From Pedobacter arcticus A12 (GTDB lineage: Bacteria > Bacteroidota > Bacteroidia > Sphingobacteriales > Sphingobacteriaceae), in the NCBI RefSeq assembly GCF_000302595.1, contig NZ_JH947125.1, forward strand, positions 322,884 through 386,883: a stretch of 64,000 nt of DNA, written 5' to 3'. The notes below the pieces were generated by a model, which searched no databases, was not told the DNA's origin, and was given only the letters and a program-made list of their open reading frames with translations. The number at the start of each line of letters is the position of its first letter. Position 1 is the first letter of the stretch. The position numbers were made by a program, and so were the translations under genes. Shown here in pieces: positions 59,754-64,000 of the stretch.

Positions 59754-60956
59754 ATGAAAGTGCAGAAGCCGAATTTTTTAAAGTATCCCTCTCTAGTTGT
59801 GTTAACGCTTTTACTGAGCGTTTCTTGGATTAATAAAGACGATGATTTTGTAAAGAAAGCCTTTAACACCGCAACCCCTTTGTATAAAAACATGCTAGAA
59901 ACTACCGGTGATGATTTCAAAAATTATCCACATTCGCTGTTAAGCAATGGCAAACTTAGATATTATCAGATAGATGAATGGACTGGAGGTTTTTGGCCTG
60001 GCAGTTTGTGGAATATGTATGCTTATACAAAAGACCCTCAATGGAAAGATGCTGCTTTAAAATGGACAAATTCATTAGAAGCTAACCAATATAATACCAA
60101 GCATCATGATATTGGTTTTATGATGTATTGCAGTTACGGCAATGCGTTAAAGTTTGATAATAATCCAAAATACCAGCAGATTCTTGTACAATCGGCAAAA
60201 TCACTAACACAGCGTTATTCGCCAATCGTTGGCAGTATACAATCGTGGAATACCAGAAAATCAAAAGGCGATATTAATCTGTGGGAATACGCCGTGATTA
60301 TGGATAATATGATGAACTTGGAACTGCTTTTTTACGCTTCAAAAGTTACTGGAGATCCACTTTATAAAGGTATTGCCATTAAGCATGCTGAAAAAACCAT
60401 GCAAAACCATTTGAGAAAAGATTACAGCTCGTACCATGTCGTTAACTACGATCCAAAAACAGGAAAAGTTCTTCATCAACAAACCCTTCAGGGTTTTTCA
60501 GACCAGTCAACTTGGGCTCGCGGACAGGCTTGGGGAATTTATGGATTTACCACTGTTTTTAGAGAAACCAAGCAAAAACGCTTTTTAAACACCGCTATAA
60601 AAATGGCCGATTTTTATTTAGATCATCCAAATCTGCCAACAGATAAAATACCTTATTGGGATTTTAATGTGGGGCAAAAAGGCTTTAATCCGGATTGGAA
60701 TTTTGAACCCGCCCAATTTAAAGATACGCCAAGAGATGCTTCTGCTGCTGCAATCACCCGTTCTGCTTTGTTAGAGTTGAGTACTTTTGTAAAAGGATCT
60801 AAAAAGCAGAAATATTACAATGCAGCAGTTGCCATGCTCAAGTCTTTAAGTAGCGATGCTTATTTAAATACGGATGGAGAAAATCCATATTTTCTTTTAA
60901 AACACAGTACAGGCAACTTACCAAGCAACAGAGAAATTGATGGATATTTATTATAG
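59754..60956 (+). pseudogene. GH88 unsaturated glucuronyl hydrolase, 3' end lost in a deletion
   Basis: A 400-residue exported GH88 protein (signal anchor about 12-26). Catalytic blocks are intact: KHHDIGFMMYCSYG and EYAVIMDNMMNLELLF hold the two acidic residues, and YQIDEWTGGFWPGSLW and ARGQAWGIYGF are conserved. The expected ending, SNREIDVP followed by about 20 residues of the last barrel helix, breaks at SNREID, after which the frame runs GYLL and stops. The gene is thus cut at about 60940 and fused to a GH29 tail. It may retain partial activity. Confidence 0.75.
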
Positions 60957-61461
60957 TTCTGTGGGACGCAACGGAGTTTTGCTGTTAAATATACCTCCAG
61001 ACAAAGAAGGTTTAATCAACCAAAAGGATGTCGAAGCACTAGAAGGCTGGACAAAAATCAGACAAGCAACGTTTGGCGTGAACCTCGCTAAAGGCGCTGT
61101 TATCACATCTTCTAACGGAAAAAACATCAAGGCACTGCTGGATGATAATTACAGCACAAGCTGGACAACAAAAGGAAAAGACAGCACTGCCCTTATCGAG
61201 TTAAATTTAAAAGAACTGAAAACATTTGATGTTCTGTTATTACAGGAGAATATTACTGTTGGACAAAGGATTGAGAAATTTGTATTGGAATACTGGAGTG
61301 GAAAAACTTGGGAGCAAGCTGCTCAAGGTACAACGGTTGGATATAAGCGATTAATCACTTTTAAACCAATTTCTACTACAAAAGTCAGATTGAAAATTGA
61401 ACAATCACGTTTAAACCCTACTATCTCAGAATTTGGTTTATTCAGGTCGCCGCTAAAATAG
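60937..61461 (+). pseudogene. C-terminal fragment of a GH29 alpha-L-fucosidase with discoidin-like domain
   Basis: The 174-codon frame starts LMDIYYSSVGRNGVLLLN, the end of a GH29 catalytic barrel (the DIYYSSVGRN-LLLNIPPD block), then a hinge and a discoidin/F5-8-type beta domain (LAKGAVITSSNG, then STSWTTKG and a final FGLFRSP). The N-terminal 300-400 residues and catalytic Asp/Glu are missing, and no signal peptide or plausible start exists. Together with the truncated GH88 upstream it marks one deletion. Confidence 0.8.
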
Positions 61462-61973
61462 CTGCCCGTTCAGAAGTTAAAGAAACAAATTCACTACGTT
61501 TTTACGGTCGCGAGTTTTGAAGAAAAGCTGGGTGTTTCATCTAGCTTTTTCTTTGTAACAGTTTTCCGCGTTTAAGGAAATTGTTCTTATCCTTGTTTTA
61601 AAACGCTAATTTCCAATTTTTAAAAATCAGAATGGGTTTAGATAAAATAACTGCAAGCCTGCTTCTTTTGCGGTCTATAACCTTTGCTGTTTTATTACAG
61701 GGATAATAAAATCGTTGCTAATGTATCATGTTGAGATTTATTTTCGTATATTGTAGTATATGGTCAGTGATTATAAACAAAGAAAAACATAGTGAATTAA
61801 CCTTGTTTTGTTTGGACCAAAAAATCCAGACTACGTTAAAACGCGTTAATTATTTTGATTTTAATAAAATTATCATTTCATTTGATAAAGTTCATCAGTA
61901 AAAAAGGAGAAAACATATAGAAAAAACACTACTTAAATAATTAATAAACTCACAATTTAAAGTAGGATCTATT
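61462..61973. other. 512-bp spacer before the sigma factor
   Basis: Contains the terminator at 61523-61553. The rest is AT-rich with no convincing gene, promoter box or RNA. Confidence 0.6.
61523..61553 (+). terminator. Terminator after the GH29 remnant
   Basis: AAAGCTGGGTG pairs with CATCTAGCTTT over a TTT loop (two G-U pairs), followed by T5. It is probably the original terminator of the lost fucosidase gene. Confidence 0.75.
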
Positions 61974-62561
61974 ATGAGCTTTCACGAAAAAACAGACCAA
62001 GAACTGGTGCACCTTTATATTAAGGGGAATGAATCTGCTCTTTCTGAGTTGGTTACCAGACACAAATCACGCATATATACTTCCATTTACCTTTTGGTTA
62101 AAGATGAATTTTTGGCCGAAGATATTTTTCAGGATACTTTTATTAAGGTGATTAAAACCCTTAAAGCCGGAAAGTATAACGAAGAAGGTAAGTTTTTACC
62201 TTGGGTGCTCCGGATTGGGCATAACTTGGTTATTGACCATTTTAGAAAAGAGAAACGTAACCCAACCATCACCAACTCAGATGGCTTCGACATTTTTGAT
62301 GTTTTAGGCATACACGATGAAAGTATGGAGGAAAAAATGATTAAGCAGCAAACGCATGATGATTTAAAAAAACTGATTCATTATTTACCATCAGAACAAA
62401 AAGAAGTTTTGATTATGCGACACTACGGCGATTTAAGTTTTAAAGAAATTGCCGATCTCACCAGTGTAAGTATCAATACAGCTTTGGGCCGTATGCGTTA
62501 CGCTTTAAACAACCTTCGTAAAATGATGACGAACAAAGAATTGATTTTAAAGGCGAGCTAG
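61974..62561 (+). CDS. ECF RNA polymerase sigma factor
   Basis: A 195-residue sigma-70 family member. Region 2 is LSELVTRHKSRIYTSIYLLV and EDIFQDTFIKVIKTL, with VLRIGHNLVIDHFRKEKR. Region 4 is LPSEQKEVLIMRHYGDLSFKEIADLTSVSINTALGRMRYALNNLRK. It differs from the FecI-type factor at 2696 and is not next to a FecR gene, so it is not a SusC/D-type switch. A 63-codon gene follows and could be its regulator. Confidence 0.95.
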   Translation: MSFHEKTDQELVHLYIKGNESALSELVTRHKSRIYTSIYLLVKDEFLAEDIFQDTFIKVIKTLKAGKYNEEGKFLPWVLRIGHNLVIDHFRKEKRNPTITNSDGFDIFDVLGIHDESMEEKMIKQQTHDDLKKLIHYLPSEQKEVLIMRHYGDLSFKEIADLTSVSINTALGRMRYALNNLRKMMTNKELILKAS

Positions 62562-62634
62562 TGTTTTAATTACACAATTGAATACTATTACAAAAGAGTT
62601 TGCGTTTCTATTTTAATTAAACTTTAAACAGCTT

Positions 62635-62826
62635 ATGATGGAAACCCTTACTCCTACTTTAAATTCGATTGTTAACGACGAAGAAATGTCACAAAGAGCT
62701 ATTAACATGCTTAGTACTGAAGATGTTGAATTTTACGAAAACTTAAAGCCCGCTTTAAATAATTTGGTAAAAAGCCCATCCGAAGATATTGTTAACCGCA
62801 TCTTAGCATTTTCTAAAACGTTTTAA
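62635..62826 (+). CDS. Small acidic protein downstream of the sigma factor
   Basis: A 63-residue protein (two Met codons at 62635 and 62638). It is predicted helical with conserved-looking acidic stretches (NSIVNDEEMSQRAINMLSTEDVEFYENL). No zinc or membrane motif is present. It lies 73 bp after the sigma gene and before a terminator, so it is a real co-transcribed gene. A role as an anti-sigma factor or a target is only a guess from position. Confidence 0.6.
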   Translation: MMETLTPTLNSIVNDEEMSQRAINMLSTEDVEFYENLKPALNNLVKSPSEDIVNRILAFSKTF

Positions 62827-62843
62827 CAAAAGCGTTGAAAGCT

Positions 62844-62880
62844 AAATAGGCTGCTCTTGTAAAAAGAGTGGCCTATTTTT
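62844..62880 (+). terminator. Terminator of the sigma factor unit
   Basis: AAATAGGCTGCTCTT pairs with AAGAGTGGCCTATTT (two mismatches or G-U pairs) around GTAAA, followed by T5. It lies 18 bp after the small gene. Confidence 0.85.
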
Positions 62881-62891
62881 GTTTTAAACCC

Positions 62892-62920
62892 CGTCATGTC
62901 GACGCTAGCAGACATCTCAC
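62892..62920 (+). repeat. CGTCATGT repeat, third copy
   Basis: CGTCATGTCGACGCTAGCAG then ACATCTCAC matches the head and ACAT box of the two repeats at 56385 and 56436. Confidence 0.5.
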
Positions 62921-62958
62921 GTATATTTTTAGATACACTAAGCTAAATTTCTGGTGGT

Positions 62959-63113
62959 TATTTGGGCGCTTTAAAGCGCTTTCCACTTTATTTTTTTTTG
63001 TCCTCCTGAATTGTCACTCTGAGCGAAGCAGAAGAGGGGGGGGTCGAAGAACAAAAAAAGGATGCCGTTTCTCCGAAGGAGTCCTTTGGACAATCGTTAG
63101 CGCAAACTTTACT
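62959..63113 (+). repeat. Dispersed intergenic repeat, copy D, with nested cassette in plus orientation
   Basis: The head is TATTTGGGCG with GCGCTTTCCACT, and the tail is CAATCGTTAGCGCAAA, as in copies A and C. The cassette TGTCACTCTGAGCG...GTCGAAGAAC lies at 63012-63052 on the plus strand, opposite to copy C. It includes a run of eight G. Confidence 0.7.
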
Positions 63114-63134
63114 CGTACGAGGGCCTTACTATAG

Positions 63135-63170
63135 AAACCCCCTCAGTATATTTTCAGTACTGAGGGGTTT
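63135..63170 (-). terminator. Terminator of the T9SS protein gene
   Basis: AAACCCC and GGGGTTT arms plus TCAGTA/TACTGA, one bulged base, close the minus-strand gene 4 bp after its stop. Confidence 0.85.
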
Positions 63171-63173
63171 GAG

Positions 63174-64000
63174 TTAATGTTCAATAATAATTTGTTTTTT
63201 GATGATTGTTTTTCCTTCCTGTATGTGCAAATAGTAAGTGCCATTAGGAATGTTATGGGTATCAAAACTAATGTCATCTCCTTTTGTGCTTTTTTGTTGA
63301 TACATTGATGTTGCTTTATCATTATACAAGCTAACAGAAAAACTTTTATTTGCGTTTCCGTTGTTCGGGGGAGTTGAAGTGGTTTTGTTTTCTTTTCCCT
63401 GTTTATCTCTGGAAACAGTAAGCGTCTGGTTTGTAGGGTTAGGATAAATGGTATAAGTATAATACGAACTATAGGGAATATAAATGTATTTCCAATCGCT
63501 AGTTCCGCATTCGTTTGTATAACGAGCTACTAAATAGACAGACTGATTGAAATTTTCAATAACAATTCCACCACCGAGAATCTGAGTGGAGCTAATTTGC
63601 TCGTCGAAAGGTCTATAAGGTTGTAACGGGGTGCCGTCTGTGCTTTCAATTTCAAAATATCTAGTACGACTGTCAATTTCGTAACTTTTTGGAGTATAAC
63701 CATCATGACTAAATAGTTCTGCATGGATACCACCAGAAGTAGTATTTCCACTATTAGTGATTTGGTATGGCTCAGGCTGAGAAACCTTGATGGGTTTATT
63801 TATGGCAACGGTGCCACAAGCAGTAATTAAAGATGCCGTTAAAGTAACATAACCCCCGTGTATCGGCGTTAGTGTTATGCTACTTCCATTAACCGTTGAT
63901 GTAACAATGTTAGTTGGACTAGTTGACCATGAAATGGAGGTGCCTGTGGGTAGATTAGTTACAGAATAGGTTTCTGGAGTGGTACAGAGACTGGAAGCGC
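63174..64000 (-). CDS. T9SS-exported cell-surface protein, C-terminal part (5' end off window)
   Basis: A frame open to the right edge gives the last 275 residues. They contain an Ig/PKD-like domain (SVTNLPTGTSISWSTSP, then GGYVTLTAS and TACGT) and a final type IX sorting domain: YTIYPNPTNQTLTVS, then SVSLYNDK and a terminal block IPNGTYYLHIQEGKTIIKKQ followed by IIIEH. Such proteins are moved across the outer membrane by the Por system and their sorting domain is removed. The function depends on the missing N-terminus. Confidence 0.85.
   Translation of the reverse strand, partial: ASSLCTTPETYSVTNLPTGTSISWSTSPTNIVTSTVNGSSITLTPIHGGYVTLTASLITACGTVAINKPIKVSQPEPYQITNSGNTTSGGIHAELFSHDGYTPKSYEIDSRTRYFEIESTDGTPLQPYRPFDEQISSTQILGGGIVIENFNQSVYLVARYTNECGTSDWKYIYIPYSSYYTYTIYPNPTNQTLTVSRDKQGKENKTTSTPPNNGNANKSFSVSLYNDKATSMYQQKSTKGDDISFDTHNIPNGTYYLHIQEGKTIIKKQIIIEH

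Noticed and set aside
62868-63134. 88-codon frame with a CHSERS segment (and a 61-codon minus-strand frame at 59463-59648)
   Set aside because: Both are chance translations of the dispersed repeat cassette, a known source of false proteins.
63530-63751. 73-codon minus-strand frame
   Set aside because: It is out of frame with the T9SS protein, whose frame stays open from the edge of the window to 63174.

Overview
The window is chromosomal DNA of a low-GC Bacteroidota bacterium, most likely Pedobacter or a close relative in Sphingobacteriaceae. The signs are a SusC/SusD polysaccharide utilization locus with a FecI/FecR switch, a type IX secretion sorting domain, futalosine-pathway menaquinone genes, EnvC, TPR and DUF4292-like lipoprotein genes in one run, promoters of the Bacteroidota TAnnTTTG type, and almost no Shine-Dalgarno sites. 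No transposase, prophage or CRISPR array was seen.

Region 1 (1-21147) is a one-strand glycan utilization locus, cut at the left edge. Its order is GH2 exo-glycosidase (partial), FecI-type sigma, FecR-type anti-sigma, SusC, SusD, FAD-dependent oxidoreductase, two GH78 alpha-L-rhamnosidases, a protein resembling GH67 alpha-glucuronidases, and a LacZ-type GH2 beta-galactosidase. The set fits a rhamnose-capped glycan that also carries uronic acid and beta-galactose. The real substrate cannot be read from the sequence, and no endo-acting enzyme or lyase is visible.

Region 2 (21.3-30.9 kb) holds an amidohydrolase that could be the aminodeoxyfutalosine deaminase of menaquinone synthesis, a nitronate monooxygenase-like protein, acylphosphatase, a polysaccharide flippase, dUTPase, a TPR protein, a LolB-like lipoprotein, an EnvC-like murein hydrolase activator, an outer-membrane barrel and a CsbD-like protein. 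Region 3 (31-43 kb, mostly minus strand) holds a 1234-residue NtrY-like histidine kinase overlapping a 1150-residue outer-membrane protein, then fabD, folE, a PTPS/QueD gene, mqnB, mqnD and truA.

Region 4 (43-59.4 kb) holds a two-component system, tRNA-Asp, prfA, a beta-propeller-like protein, lpxH, an IscA-type carrier, a 5'-nucleotidase split over two genes, dnaA, an Rrf2 regulator, osmC, a trans-sulfuration enzyme and uvrA. Region 5 (59.4-64 kb) holds a GH88 gene fused out of frame to the tail of a GH29 alpha-L-fucosidase (a deletion scar), an ECF sigma factor with a small partner gene, and the C-terminus of a T9SS-exported protein.

The most unusual signal is between genes. At least eight spacers from 29.6 to 56.5 kb carry short degenerate tandem repeats with a 7-bp (sometimes 8-bp) period. 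Each has its own consensus, and most lie against a stop or start codon. A second, longer dispersed repeat family occurs four times, with a nested cassette in opposite orientations in two copies. A candidate small RNA of about 100 nt and a three-repeat TGTTAA operator lie between truA and the two-component system.
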